Positions 49,084 through 58,292 of a DNA stretch of 64,000 bases are shown here, one piece after another. Each line of letters starts with the position of its first letter. The first letter of the stretch is position 1. The translations under genes and the position numbers were made by a program. The stretch lies in contig NZ_JAQZAM010000005.1 in the NCBI RefSeq assembly GCF_028737215.1, positions 124,001 through 188,000 of the forward strand, given 5' to 3'. The notes under the pieces were generated by a model, which was not told where the DNA came from, ran no database searches, and worked only from the letters and a program-made list of their open reading frames with translations. Source of the stretch: Actinomycetospora chibensis. Lineage in GTDB: Bacteria > Actinomycetota > Actinomycetes > Mycobacteriales > Pseudonocardiaceae.

Positions 49084-50127
49084 ATGGGTGTCGTGCGGCG
49101 GTCGGGGCGCGGGACGGCGCAGCACGCCGACTACGGGTTCTTCGGACCGGAGTCGGTGACCTGGAAGGTGTGGTCCTACCCGACGTCGCTGGCGCTCGGC
49201 TTCCTGCGCGCCGTGGTGGTCGAGGAGCTCGACCCGTTCCTGCTCGCGTCGGTCGCGCAGTCCGGGCAGGTCCAGGCCCGCCCCCGGCTGCGCTACGACC
49301 GCACCATGCAGTACTTCGCGACGGTGAAGTTCGGCGACACCGCCTCCGTGCTCGCGGCCGCGGACACGCTCATGAAGATTCACTCGCGGGCGGTCGGCAC
49401 CGACCCGGTCACCGGGCGCGAGTTCGACGCCAACGACCCCGACTCGCAGCTGTGGATCCACCTCACCGCGTGGCACTCGATCCTCTACACCTACGAGGTG
49501 TTCGGGCCCGGGAAGCTCCCCGCGCACGAGGAGGAGCAGTACTGGGAGGAGTGCGCCCGGGCGGCGGAGTTCCAGACCATCGACCCCGCCGACGTGCCGC
49601 GCACCCGCGAGGGCATCCGCGCCTACTTCGAGGCCTACCGGCCGCGGCTGATCGCCTCCGAGGTCGCCCAGGGCATGATGGACTTCCTGCTCGACGCCGA
49701 CGCGATCGTGCTGCCGCCCGAGCTGCCGGCGCCGCTGCGGCGCCTGTTCACCGCGGCGACGCGGCACGCCGTGATCGCCACCCTGCCCCGCTGGATGCGC
49801 CGCCTCGGGGGGACGCCGCAGCCGGCCGTCGTCGACGCCCTCGCGATCGCGGTGACCCGCCCGGTCATCCGCCTGCTCGCGGCCAGCGCCACCCTGCAGC
49901 TCGCGGTGCTGCGGGTCGCGTCGCCGCGGACGGTGCCGGTGCTGGAGCCGGTGCTGCGCGGGACCCCCGCGGTCGCCCCGGTCGTGTCGACCCCGGCCGA
50001 GGCCTACGCCGCGCACGGGCCGACGCCGCGCGAGCAGTACGCCGCGCTGCTCGCCGCCCGCGCCCGGAAGGAGGGCCCCGCGCCCTACCCGCCGGCCCAC
50101 CGCGAGCCGGTGCTGGACTTCGCCTGA
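49084..50127 (+). CDS. MpaB/DUF2236 family oxygenase
   Basis: 347 residues; ATG 49084 after GGAGGGAG. The family pattern is FGPESVTWKVWSYPTSLALG (about 20-40), YDRTMQYFATVKFGDTASVL (about 72-91), MKIHSRAVGTDPVTGREFDA and LWIHLTAWHSILYTYEVFGP (about 123-142). These proteins bind heme b and include the rubber oxygenase Lcp relatives and MpaB, which cleaves a terpenoid side chain. The conserved His (WIHLT) is present. Substrate unknown. It is followed by the converging tandem TetR gene; a TetR-type palindrome stands in its promoter. Confidence 0.87.
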   Translation: MGVVRRSGRGTAQHADYGFFGPESVTWKVWSYPTSLALGFLRAVVVEELDPFLLASVAQSGQVQARPRLRYDRTMQYFATVKFGDTASVLAAADTLMKIHSRAVGTDPVTGREFDANDPDSQLWIHLTAWHSILYTYEVFGPGKLPAHEEEQYWEECARAAEFQTIDPADVPRTREGIRAYFEAYRPRLIASEVAQGMMDFLLDADAIVLPPELPAPLRRLFTAATRHAVIATLPRWMRRLGGTPQPAVVDALAIAVTRPVIRLLAASATLQLAVLRVASPRTVPVLEPVLRGTPAVAPVVSTPAEAYAAHGPTPREQYAALLAARARKEGPAPYPPAHREPVLDFA

Positions 50128-50134
50128 CGGGGAC

Positions 50135-51301
50135 TCATCCCTCCGCCGCCAGCACGGCCTCGGCGAGGGCGGCGATCCGCGCCCGGGCGCCGGGCTGGAC
50201 GGCGAGGTGGGGGACCCGCGTCAGGCCGTTGATCAGCGCGAGCGTGGCGTGGACGAGCACCCGGGCCTCGGGCGCGGGGAGCCCGGGCCGCGCGGCGGTC
50301 AGGAGCGCGACCCACTCGGCGACGTAGTCGCGCTGCGAGCGTCGCAGCTCGTCGCGGCTCGGGGTGGGCAGGTGGATGACCTGCGAGACGAGGACGCTGA
50401 CGATCTCGGGGTTGTCGGCGACGAAGGCCGTGTAGTCGGCGGCGAGCCGGGCCACGGCGTCCGGGGCGTCCCGCGCCCGCCCCAGCGCGTGGTGCAGGCC
50501 CAGCCACAGCGCCTCGTTCCCGCGGTGCAGGGTGCGGAGCAGGAGATCGGGCTTCGTCGTGAAGTGCCGGTAGACGCTCGGCCCGGCGATGCCGGCCGCG
50601 GCGCCGATGTCCCCGAGGCCGACCGCCGGGTAGCCGCGCTCGCCGAAGAGCCGCGTCGCCGCCGCGAGCAGGGCCTCGCGACGGGAGGCCGGCGCGAGCA
50701 CACCCGGCCGTGGCGGGTCCGCCGAGGGCCCGGCCGCCGGCGGCAGGGGCGTCGCGAGCACGGCCCGCGCCGCGGCCGCCAGCAGGCGACGGAAGCGCGC
50801 GTCGTCGAGCTCGTAGCGGTGGTGCGACGGGCTGTCCACCACCGACAGCGCGGCCCACGCCCGCAGGTCGGCCGTCGCCGGGTCGGGTTCGGCGCCGCGC
50901 GCGGCGACGACGCCCGCCACCGCCCGCAGGCGATGACGGATCGCGCGGCGCGCCTCGTCGGGCAGGTGCCCGGACTCCCGCTCCCAGAGCAGGCCGAACT
51001 CGCGGCGTTCCAGGGTCAGGGCGGCGAGGCCGTCGACGAGGTCGCCGCTGAGATCACCGGGGGACTCCTCGACCAGGCGCTCGATGCGGGTCAGGTGCTC
51101 GTCCAGGATCGCGAGGAGCAGCTCCTCCTTGCCGCGGACGTGGCGGTACAGCGCGCTCGGCGCGATCCCCACCGCCGTCGCGACGTCCGCCATCCCGACC
51201 TGGTGGTAGCCCAGCGACCAGAACCGGGCCGCCGCCGCGGCGAGGATCTGGCGGCGACGGTCCCGGGGCCGCCGGCGCACCGGCGCGGCCGGTGACGTCA
51301 C
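50135..51301 (-). CDS. Tandem TetR regulator: two TetR domains in one polypeptide
   Basis: 388 residues, twice the TetR norm. First HTH at about 17-60 (ILAAAAARFWSLGYHQVGMA, VATAVGIAPSALYRHVRGKE) and second HTH at about 205-255 (LLAAATRLFGERGYPAVGLG, IGAAAGIAGPSVYRHFTTKP). Each is followed by a helical ligand domain. The linker (PLPPAAGPSADPPRPGVLAP) is Pro-rich. The two halves are related but not near-identical, so the fusion is old. It would act as a covalent dimer of two TetR units and could bind two operators. GTG 51301 overlaps the stop of the ORF upstream (GTGA). Confidence 0.88.
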   Translation of the reverse strand: MTSPAAPVRRRPRDRRRQILAAAAARFWSLGYHQVGMADVATAVGIAPSALYRHVRGKEELLLAILDEHLTRIERLVEESPGDLSGDLVDGLAALTLERREFGLLWERESGHLPDEARRAIRHRLRAVAGVVAARGAEPDPATADLRAWAALSVVDSPSHHRYELDDARFRRLLAAAARAVLATPLPPAAGPSADPPRPGVLAPASRREALLAAATRLFGERGYPAVGLGDIGAAAGIAGPSVYRHFTTKPDLLLRTLHRGNEALWLGLHHALGRARDAPDAVARLAADYTAFVADNPEIVSVLVSQVIHLPTPSRDELRRSQRDYVAEWVALLTAARPGLPAPEARVLVHATLALINGLTRVPHLAVQPGARARIAALAEAVLAAEG

Positions 51302-51468
51302 CGCCCGTCCCCGTGCCCCTGCGGGGCGAAGCGCGGGCTGCGGCGCTCGAGGAACGAGGTGCCCCCCGCCAGGCGGCCCGCCCCGCGGATCAGCTCGACG
51401 GCGCGCACGACGCCGTCCTCCACACCGTCACGCGATGTGAACGACCATTCGCACCCGGTGAGGGTCAC
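51298..51468 (-). CDS. Short ORF coupled to the tandem TetR gene
   Basis: 56 residues from GTG 51468, after a G-rich stretch. VTLTGCEWSFTSRDGVEDGV then VRAVELIRGAGRLAGGTSFL and ERRSPRFAP: the last part resembles the end of a crotonase or similar CoA enzyme, so this could be a gene remnant. Its stop overlaps the TetR start by four bases (GTGA), the only strong sign that it is translated. Confidence 0.38.
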   Translation of the reverse strand: MTLTGCEWSFTSRDGVEDGVVRAVELIRGAGRLAGGTSFLERRSPRFAPQGHGDGR

Positions 51469-51692
51469 GCGGCCCCCCGTTCCGGGGGAGTGAGGCCGTA
51501 CACGCCGGCGGTCGCCCCCGTCGACAGCAGGCCACCGAAGGTGCGCTGCGCTCGCACCATGCTGCTCCTCCCGTCGGGTACGGACACTTCCCCGCCCCCA
51601 CGTGACGTGGTTCACTGACTCCTCGGCAAGCTAATCACGGTTCACATCGCGTGGGCAACGACCCGGCATGCACCGAGACCGAGGACCCGGCC

Positions 51693-53240
51693 ATGGAGAT
51701 CACCCAGGCGCTGCACCGCGCCGTCCAGCAGACCCCCGAGCGGCCCGCGACGATCGCGGGCGAGCGCGTGCGCACCTGGGCGGAGTGCCGCGACCGCGTC
51801 GCCCGCCTCGCCGGAGCGCTGCACGCACTCGGGGTGGGCCCGGGCGATCGCGTCGCGATGCTCTCGCTGAACTCCGACCGCTATCACGAGTACCTGCTCG
51901 CGGTGCCGTGGGCGGGCGGCGTCGTCACCCCCGTGAACATCCGCTGGAGCCCCGCGGAGATCGCGTTCTCGCTGGAGGACGCCGGCGCGGCGATCCTGCT
52001 CGTCGACGACACGTTCGTCCCGGCCGTGCCCGCGGTCCTGGCCGCCGCGCCGGTCGTCCGCACCGTCGTCCACTGCGGCGACGGTGACGTCCCCGAGGGG
52101 ATGGTGTCCTTCGAGGCGCTCGTCGCCGGGCACGAGCCGGTGCCGGACGCGCGCCGCGGCGGCGCCGAGCCCTACGGCATCTACTACACCGGCGGCACCA
52201 CGGGGACGCCCAAGGGCGTCGTGCTCAGCCACGCGAACCTGCTCGCCTCGGCGCTCGGCACCGCGGCCTCCGGCTCGTTCATGACCCCGGGCGGGCGCCT
52301 CCTGCACGCCGCGCCGATGTTCCACCTCGCCGACGGCGCCGCGTGGGTGGCGCGCAACGTCGTGGGCGGCACCCACGTGATCGTCCCGATGTTCACGCCG
52401 GCCGGGGTCGCCGACGCGATGGCCCGCCACGAGGTCACCGACGTCCTGCTCGTGCCCACGATGATCCAGATGCTGGTCGACGCCCCGGAGGCCGCCGAGG
52501 CCGACCTGAGCAGCCTGCGGAACCTCATCTACGGCGCATCGCCGATCTCCGAGGCCGTCCTCGAGCGCGCCGCGAAGCGCCTGCCGGCCGCCGAGTTCAC
52601 GCAGGCCTACGGGATGACCGAGCTCTCGCCGGTGGCGACGCTGTTCTCCCCCGCCGACCACGCCGTCGACCGGCTACGGCGCTCGGCCGGGCGCGCCGCC
52701 CCGCACAGCGAGGTGCGGATCGTCGACAAGGACGACCGCGAGGTCCCGCGCGGCATGGTCGGCGAGATCGTCTGCCGCGGCCCGCACGTCATGCTCGGCT
52801 ACTGGAACCGTCCCGAGGAGACCGCGACGGCCCTGCGCGGCGGCTGGATGCACACCGGCGACGGCGGACGGATGGACGACGAGGGCTACGTCTACGTCGT
52901 CGACCGGATCAAGGACATGATCGTCTCCGGCGGCGAGAACGTGTACTCGGTCGAGGTCGAGAACGCGCTGGCCAAGCACCCCGACGTCGCCTCCTGCGCG
53001 GTGATCGGCGTGCCCGACGACGAGTGGGGCGAGCGCGTCCACGCCGTGGTCGTGCCGGCCGCGGGCGCCTCGCCCACCGCCGACGCGCTCCGCGAACACG
53101 TCAAGGGCCTGATCGCGGGCTACAAGGCGCCCCGCACCGTCGAGCTCCGCGACGCCCTGCCGATCTCCGGCGCCGGCAAGATCCTCAAGCGCGAGCTGCG
53201 CGCCGAGCACTGGCAGGCGGCCGACCGCGGGGTCTCCTGA
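51693..53240 (+). CDS. Class I adenylate-forming acyl-CoA synthetase
   Basis: 515 residues; ATG 51693 after GAGGA. P-loop YYTGGTTGTPKGVVLSH (about 170), YGMTELSPVATLF (about 308), GGWMHTGDGGRMDDEGYVYV (about 390) and C-terminal SGAGKILKREL (about 495) show a full fatty/aromatic acyl-CoA ligase. It is related to the ligase at 18179 but clearly diverged. Substrate unknown; the MpaB and tandem TetR neighbours suggest a lipid or terpenoid theme. Directly repeated GGTTCAC boxes (51609 and 51637) lie in its promoter region. Confidence 0.9.
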   Translation: MEITQALHRAVQQTPERPATIAGERVRTWAECRDRVARLAGALHALGVGPGDRVAMLSLNSDRYHEYLLAVPWAGGVVTPVNIRWSPAEIAFSLEDAGAAILLVDDTFVPAVPAVLAAAPVVRTVVHCGDGDVPEGMVSFEALVAGHEPVPDARRGGAEPYGIYYTGGTTGTPKGVVLSHANLLASALGTAASGSFMTPGGRLLHAAPMFHLADGAAWVARNVVGGTHVIVPMFTPAGVADAMARHEVTDVLLVPTMIQMLVDAPEAAEADLSSLRNLIYGASPISEAVLERAAKRLPAAEFTQAYGMTELSPVATLFSPADHAVDRLRRSAGRAAPHSEVRIVDKDDREVPRGMVGEIVCRGPHVMLGYWNRPEETATALRGGWMHTGDGGRMDDEGYVYVVDRIKDMIVSGGENVYSVEVENALAKHPDVASCAVIGVPDDEWGERVHAVVVPAAGASPTADALREHVKGLIAGYKAPRTVELRDALPISGAGKILKRELRAEHWQAADRGVS

Positions 53241-53251
53241 CGCGCCCCCCG

Positions 53252-53276
53252 GAGGCCCTGCGGCCGAACGGGCCTC
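53252..53276. terminator. Hairpin between converging genes
   Basis: Perfect 7-base arms GAGGCCC (53252-53258) and GGGCCTC (53270-53276) around an 11-base loop, between the ligase and the serine hydrolase. Overlaps the hydrolase stop. Confidence 0.55.
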
Positions 53277-54450
53277 AGAGCGCGGCGTACAGAGCGCCCT
53301 CGAAGTCCTGGTAGAGCTTCCAGGCCTCGTGCTCGGTGATGAAGGGCAGCGAGTTGGTGTAGATCGACGCGCAGATGCCGCTCGTGCGGTCGATGAAGAA
53401 GTGGGTGTTGAGCAGGCCCGCCCAGGCCCCGGTCCAGGCGCGCCGCGCGCCGGGGATGTCGCGGGTGTTCAGCAGCAGCCCGTAGCCCCAGGTCCAGCCC
53501 TCGCCGAGCTTCAGGGTGTCGGTGATGGCCGGATCCGCCGTGGCGATCTCGGTGGGCATCGGCACGCCGTCGAGCTGGTCGCTGAACGCCGCGTCCACCG
53601 TCTCCGGGCGCAGGATGCGGACGCCGTCGAGCTCCCCGCCACGCAGCAGCGCACGCTCGAAGCGGATGTAGTCGCGGGGGGTGGAGTGCATGCCGTGCCC
53701 GCCCGCCCACCACTGCGGGTCGTCGGGCAGGACGTTGCCGGCCGAGACCCAGGTGCCGTCCTCGCCCTTGACGTGCACGGGCGTCTTGTTCGCCTGGCGG
53801 GCGTCGTCGAGGGCGAACATCGTGTCGTCCATCCCGAGCGGGCCGGTGACGCCCTCCTTGATGACGACGTCGAGGGTCGTCCCGGCGACGGCCTCGACGA
53901 CGCGGCCGAGCCAGTCGGTGTTGATCCCGTACTCGAACCGGGTGCCGGGGTCGGCGACCAGGGGCGCCCGGAAGGCGGCCATGTCGCCGGGCACCACGTT
54001 GGGGAGGCCGGTGACCTGCTCGTACTTCACGATGTCGGCGTTCCAGAACCAGTACGACAGCCCCGACGTGTGGGTCAGCAGGTGCCGGACCGTCGCCCGG
54101 GAGCGGGGCGCGCGGAGCCGGGGCGTGTCGCCGTCGAAGCCGTCGAGGACCTGGAGGTCGTCGAAGTCCTTGACGTACTCCGCGACCGGCGCCGCGAGGT
54201 CCAGCTCGCCGCGCTCGACCTGCTGCAGCGCCACGGTCGTGGCGATCATCTTGGTCATCGACATGATCCGGAACTGCGTCGTGGTCGACACCGGCACCGG
54301 GCCGCCCTCGCCGAGGTGCACCCCGGCCGCGCCCTCGTAGAACACGCCGTCGGCGTCCGCGGCGATCGCCGCGACGTGGGGCACCGCCCCGTCGTCGACC
54401 GCGTTCTGCAGCACCGCGTCGATGCCGGAGCCGTCGATCGTCGTGGACAT
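53275..54450 (-). CDS. Serine hydrolase of the beta-lactamase/DD-peptidase fold (EstB/class C-like)
   Basis: 391 residues; ATG 54450 after GGAGG. Active-site Ser and Lys are in FRIMSMTKMIATTVALQQVE (SMTK, about 64-67), Tyr in FEYGINTDWLGRVVEAVAGT (YGI-N, about 172) and the third motif near GGHGMHSTPRDYIRF (HG-M, about 248). No signal peptide is present, so this is an intracellular esterase-type member rather than a secreted penicillin-binding protein. Substrate unknown. Confidence 0.88.
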   Translation of the reverse strand: MSTTIDGSGIDAVLQNAVDDGAVPHVAAIAADADGVFYEGAAGVHLGEGGPVPVSTTTQFRIMSMTKMIATTVALQQVERGELDLAAPVAEYVKDFDDLQVLDGFDGDTPRLRAPRSRATVRHLLTHTSGLSYWFWNADIVKYEQVTGLPNVVPGDMAAFRAPLVADPGTRFEYGINTDWLGRVVEAVAGTTLDVVIKEGVTGPLGMDDTMFALDDARQANKTPVHVKGEDGTWVSAGNVLPDDPQWWAGGHGMHSTPRDYIRFERALLRGGELDGVRILRPETVDAAFSDQLDGVPMPTEIATADPAITDTLKLGEGWTWGYGLLLNTRDIPGARRAWTGAWAGLLNTHFFIDRTSGICASIYTNSLPFITEHEAWKLYQDFEGALYAAL

Positions 54451-54582
54451 GAGACCTCCGTGGAGCGGGTTACCGGGAGGTCAGGCTTAGCACAGTGTGG
54501 TGCGGGACACAGCTGGCCGAGGCGACGGGCCGTGCGCCGAAACCCCTCGACGCCCGGGGTGCGCGTGCCCGACGCTCGGCTC

Positions 54583-55221
54583 GTGTCCGAGCGTCTCCTC
54601 GCGTTCCTCGTCGCCGCGGTGGTGTTCATCGCGATCCCCGGGCCCAGCGTCGTGTTCGCCGTCGGGCGGGCCCTCGTGGCCGGCCGGCGTCGCGCCGTCT
54701 GCTCGGTGGCCGGCAACTCCGCCGGGGTCGCCGTGCAGGTGGTCGCGGTCGCCGTCGGTCTCGGCGCGGTGCTCGAGCGCTCCGCGGTGGCGTTCACCGT
54801 CGTGAAGCTCGCCGGGGCGGCCTACCTGATCGCGCTCGGCGTGCTCGCCATCCGGCACCGCCACCGGACGACCGGCGCGCTGACCGGCCCGGAACCCGCG
54901 GCCCTGCCGACGTGGTGGCGGTGCCTCGTCGACGGCGTCGTCGTCGGCGTGCTGAACCCCAAGAGCGCGCTCTTCTTCGTCGCGTTCCTGCCGCAGTTCG
55001 CGGACCCGGCCGGGGCGATCGGCACCCAGATCCTCCTGCTCGGCCTGGTCGTCGTGGGGATCGGCCTGGTGCTCGACAGCGTCTGGGCGCTGTCCGCCGG
55101 CACGGCCCGCGCCTGGTTCGCGCGCTCGCCCCGGCGTCTCGCCGCCCTCGGCGCCGCCGGCGGCGTGTCGATGGTCGGCCTCGGCGTCGGGCTCGCGACG
55201 ACCTCCCGCGCGACGGGTTAG
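54583..55221 (+). CDS. LysE/RhtB family amino-acid exporter
   Basis: 212 residues with six membrane helices. Family motif FIAIPGPSVVFAVGRALVAG at about 15-34, KLAGAAYLIALGVLAIRHRH and GVVVGVLNPKSALFFVAFLP (about 125-145, NPK). It exports amino acids or similar small metabolites. GTG 54583 gives the standard start (SERLLAFLVAAVVF); GTGs further upstream exist. Divergent from the serine hydrolase. Confidence 0.88.
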   Translation: MSERLLAFLVAAVVFIAIPGPSVVFAVGRALVAGRRRAVCSVAGNSAGVAVQVVAVAVGLGAVLERSAVAFTVVKLAGAAYLIALGVLAIRHRHRTTGALTGPEPAALPTWWRCLVDGVVVGVLNPKSALFFVAFLPQFADPAGAIGTQILLLGLVVVGIGLVLDSVWALSAGTARAWFARSPRRLAALGAAGGVSMVGLGVGLATTSRATG

Positions 55222-55288
55222 ACCTCGCCGACGCCGCGGCACACCCAGGGCGCGGACCGGCCGGCCGTGGACGCCACGTGCGCCGGGA

Positions 55289-56746
55289 TCAGGACGTCGG
55301 CCGGTGCTGGTAGCGACCGGTGGGCGCGCCCTCCACCTTCCCGTCGGCCCAGATGCGCTCGCCGCGCAGGAACGTGGCGTCGACCGTCGCGCCGATCTCC
55401 AGGCCCCGGAACGGCGAGTACTCCTGCGTCGACTCCGAGCCCGCGGGGTCGACGGTCCACGACGTGTCCGGGTCGACGAGCACGACGTCGGCGTCGAAGC
55501 CCGGCGCGAGGTCGCCCTTGCTGCCCAGCCCGAAGCGCTGTGCGGGGTTCCACGAGGTCAGCGCGGCCACGGCCGAGAGCGGCAGGCCGCGCTTGAGACC
55601 CTCGCCCACCAGTCCGGCCAACAGGTACTCGGTGCCGCCGAAGCCCGACTTGGCCGCGAAGACGTCCGCGGGGTCGTCGCCGAACTTCGTCGCCTCCTTG
55701 CAGCACGCGTGGTCCGAGACGACCCAGGAGACGTCGCCGTCGAGCACGTGGCGCCAGAGGGCCTCGACGTCCTCCCGCGGGCGCAGCGGCGGGTTGACCT
55801 TGCCGCCGATCCCGTCGGCGGTGGAGACGTCGGCCAGCAGGTGGCCGATCGTCACCTCCCGGCGGAAGTCGACGTGCGGGAACGTGCCCGCCATCAGCAG
55901 GGCCGCCTCGAGCGCCTTGGCCGACGACAGGTGCAGCAGGTTGATCGTCGGCAGCCCGGTCTCGTGCGCGAGGTACGACGCGATGGTGACGGCCAGGCCC
56001 TCGGAGTGCGGCGGCCGGGACTCGCTGTAGGCCTCCAGGCCGGTGAGGCGCCCCTCCTGCTCCACCATGCGCGTGTAGGCGGTCATGATCTCCGCGGTCT
56101 CGCAGTGCAGCGAGAGCGAGATGCGGTCGGCGATGTCGGGGCGCTCCTCGCGCACGCGCTGGATGCCGCGCATGACGAACTCGAAGTGCGCGATGTCGTA
56201 GCGCTCGCCCTCGGGAATCATGAGGAAGTCGTTCTGGTCGTTCGACCGCCCGTGCAGGCCGTGGCCGCCGTAGAACATGAAGATCTTGAACGACGTCACC
56301 CCGTGGTCGTCGACCAGCGAGGGGATCTCGTCGATGTGCGAGGCCTGCATCGGCGCGAGATGGAACGCGTAGTCGACGTACGACCGGCCCTCGGACGCCG
56401 CCAGGACCTCGGGGAACAGGTCGGCGTAGTCGCCGCCCTTGTTCAGGTAGTACTGCCCGGAGCGCATGTAGGTCAGCGAGGTGGTCACGCCGCCCTGCGC
56501 GCAGGCGCGGCTCTCGGTCTCGGTGTCCTCGGACAGCGGGTTGTAGATGCCCCAGTGCTGGTGGGCGTCGACCACACCGGGGAAGGCCAGCCGGCCGCGG
56601 CCCTCCTCGACCCGCGCCGCGTCGGTGCCGAGGTCCGGCGCGACCGCGGTGATGCGGCCGCCGTCGACGGCGATGTCGGCGTGCGTCACGTCCTCGACGC
56701 CGGGCCGGACGACGCGGACGTCGCGGATGATCAGGTCGTGGCTCAC
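55289..56746 (-). CDS. Cyclic amidohydrolase (hydantoinase/dihydropyrimidinase superfamily)
   Basis: 485 residues. Metal-site residues of the amidohydrolase fold are intact: HxH in VDAHQHWGIYNPL (about 60), the carboxylated Lys in VTSFKIFMFYGGHG (about 155), His in SLSLHCET (about 207) and in INLLHLSSAKALE (about 265), and Asp in VVSDHACCKEATKF (about 338). This group opens cyclic amides (hydantoins, dihydropyrimidines, cyclic ureides). GTG 56746 overlaps the FAD gene stop (GTGA), so it is the second gene of a two-gene unit facing away from the IclR gene. The exact ring substrate is unknown. Confidence 0.9.
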   Translation of the reverse strand: MSHDLIIRDVRVVRPGVEDVTHADIAVDGGRITAVAPDLGTDAARVEEGRGRLAFPGVVDAHQHWGIYNPLSEDTETESRACAQGGVTTSLTYMRSGQYYLNKGGDYADLFPEVLAASEGRSYVDYAFHLAPMQASHIDEIPSLVDDHGVTSFKIFMFYGGHGLHGRSNDQNDFLMIPEGERYDIAHFEFVMRGIQRVREERPDIADRISLSLHCETAEIMTAYTRMVEQEGRLTGLEAYSESRPPHSEGLAVTIASYLAHETGLPTINLLHLSSAKALEAALLMAGTFPHVDFRREVTIGHLLADVSTADGIGGKVNPPLRPREDVEALWRHVLDGDVSWVVSDHACCKEATKFGDDPADVFAAKSGFGGTEYLLAGLVGEGLKRGLPLSAVAALTSWNPAQRFGLGSKGDLAPGFDADVVLVDPDTSWTVDPAGSESTQEYSPFRGLEIGATVDATFLRGERIWADGKVEGAPTGRYQHRPTS

Positions 56747-58131
56747 GGGTGGACCTCCTGGAGGGCGGGCGCGGGGCGGACCCCGGCGAGGTGGTCGGCG
56801 GCGAGGACGGCGAGGCCGAGGGCGGGCAGCAGCCCGTTGCCGGCGAGGTAGCCGGCGGCGCCGTGGCCGGACATCCCGACCGCGGCCCCGCCGGAGGCGT
56901 AGACGCCCGCGACGGGGCGGCCGGCGGGGTCGAGCAGCCGCGCGTGCTCGTCGACGCGCAGGCCGCCCTGGGTGTGGAACAGCGCGGGCACGATCTCGAC
57001 GGCGGCGAGCGGCGGCGTCAGCGGCGCCTCGACCGCGGTGCGCCCGACGCGGTCGGCCGTCTGCTCGCCGCGCGCCACCGCCGCGGCGTCGGCGAGCTCG
57101 CCGGCGAGCACCTCGGGCGCGACGCCGAGGCGCGCGGCCAGCTCCTCGGCGTCGGCGGCCCAGCGCAGCGCGCCGGACCCCGCGACGTCGCGGTAGTCGC
57201 CGAAGGCCTGCGACAGGGCGTCGATGCGCGCGTCGAGCACCACCCAGCCGCACGCGCCGGGGCGGGCGGCCAGCAGGGCGGCGAACTCCGAGTAGCCGAC
57301 GGTCTCGTCGGCGAAGCGCCGCCCGTCGGCGTCCACGACGACGCCGCCGTGCATCACCGTCGTCCACGTGACCAGCGTGCGGGCCGCCGCCGAGAGCGCC
57401 GCGTGTCCCTGGTACGCGTCGAGGTAGCCGTCGGCACCGCCGACCGACCGACCGAGGCGCAGTCCGTCGCCGCGGGCGAACTCGCTGCCGTGGTAGGTCG
57501 CGTCGGCGATCTCGCCGACGTGCTGCGCGACGAGCCCGGGGTCGGCGCCGTAGCCGTTGGTGGCCAGCAGCACCGCCCGCGCGGTGACGTCCTCGCGCCC
57601 GCCGTGCGGGTCCTCGACGGTGACGCGCACGCCGTCGTCGTCGACCTCCAGCCCGACCGCGCGGGCGGGACACAGGAGATCGATCCGGTCGGACGCGGTG
57701 ACCGCGTCGAGCAGACCCCGCAGCAGCGACGACCCGTGCCGGCCGGGCACCGAGTGCACCCGGCGGGCCGAGTGGCCGGGGTAGTCCATGTCCACGGGGA
57801 GCTCGATCGGCAGGCCGACCCCGTCGGCGAGCCACTCGACCAGCTCGGCGCTCACGGTGGTCAGGGCGCGGGCCACCGCCGGGTCGGCGGCGCCGGCGGT
57901 CTTCGCGTCGACGTCGGCGAGGAAACGCGCGGGCGAGTCGTCGATCCCCGCGGCGCGCTGGAAGCGGGTGCCGGCGCCGGGGACCATCGCCGTCGACATC
58001 GCGGTGTTGTTGCCCCGCCGGAAGTGCTCGTCGGCCTCGACCACGACGACGTCGAGGCCGTGCTCCGCCGCGCGCAGGGCGCCGGCGAGCCCGCCGCCCG
58101 CGCCGACGACCACGAGGTCGGTGTCCACCAC
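56743..58131 (-). CDS. FAD-dependent oxidoreductase (fumarate reductase/ketosteroid dehydrogenase-like)
   Basis: 462 residues. FAD site: LVVVGAGGGLAGALRAAEHG (about 6-25) with Glu in VVVEADEH; GNNTAMSTAMVPGAG (about 40-55) and the C-terminal FAD region GVYASGGAAVGMSGHGAAGY. The FAD-binding 2 family member most likely reduces or oxidises a C=C bond of a carboxylic acid or ring. It is first in the reverse-strand unit, with one IclR-type site 14 bases upstream of its start. GTG 58131 (or 58128) begins directly at the FAD motif. Confidence 0.87.
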   Translation of the reverse strand: MVDTDLVVVGAGGGLAGALRAAEHGLDVVVVEADEHFRRGNNTAMSTAMVPGAGTRFQRAAGIDDSPARFLADVDAKTAGAADPAVARALTTVSAELVEWLADGVGLPIELPVDMDYPGHSARRVHSVPGRHGSSLLRGLLDAVTASDRIDLLCPARAVGLEVDDDGVRVTVEDPHGGREDVTARAVLLATNGYGADPGLVAQHVGEIADATYHGSEFARGDGLRLGRSVGGADGYLDAYQGHAALSAAARTLVTWTTVMHGGVVVDADGRRFADETVGYSEFAALLAARPGACGWVVLDARIDALSQAFGDYRDVAGSGALRWAADAEELAARLGVAPEVLAGELADAAAVARGEQTADRVGRTAVEAPLTPPLAAVEIVPALFHTQGGLRVDEHARLLDPAGRPVAGVYASGGAAVGMSGHGAAGYLAGNGLLPALGLAVLAADHLAGVRPAPALQEVHP

Positions 58132-58144
58132 CGGCGCTCACCTC

Positions 58145-58161
58145 GTTCCGTTCAGAGAAAC
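58145..58161. promoter_or_regulatory. IclR-type operator, site 1
   Basis: GTTCC-N7-GAAAC, one mismatch from the perfect form GTTCC-N7-GGAAC. It sits 14 bases upstream of the FAD gene start, in the divergent gap with the IclR gene. Confidence 0.6.
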
Positions 58162-58262
58162 AGTCTCCCGAAGCCCTCGCTTCGCATGACAGCAGCTCAG
58201 CACGACGACGGCAAGAGCAGCACGTCGCGCTTGACATCCGGCGCGGAACGCAGCGACGCTAC

Positions 58263-58279
58263 GTTCCGTCCAACGGTAC
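58263..58279. promoter_or_regulatory. IclR-type operator, site 2
   Basis: GTTCC-N7-GGTAC, one mismatch from the perfect form, 14 bases upstream of the IclR start at 58293 and overlapping its ribosome site region. The flanking CGT/ACG extends the symmetry. Confidence 0.6.
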
Positions 58280-58292
58280 GGAGGATGGCGAC

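Noticed and set aside
51609-51643. Direct GGTTCAC repeats as an operator for the acyl-CoA ligase at 51693
   Set aside because: Two copies about 28 bp apart without symmetry or a nearby matching regulator; kept only as a remark in the gene entry.
55289-58237. A single 982-codon open frame suggesting a fused oxidoreductase-amidohydrolase
   Set aside because: Only the C-terminal 485 residues form a protein domain; the upstream part is Arg/Ala-rich translation of the FAD gene in the wrong frame. A GTG start and GTGA overlap at 56746 separate the two genes.
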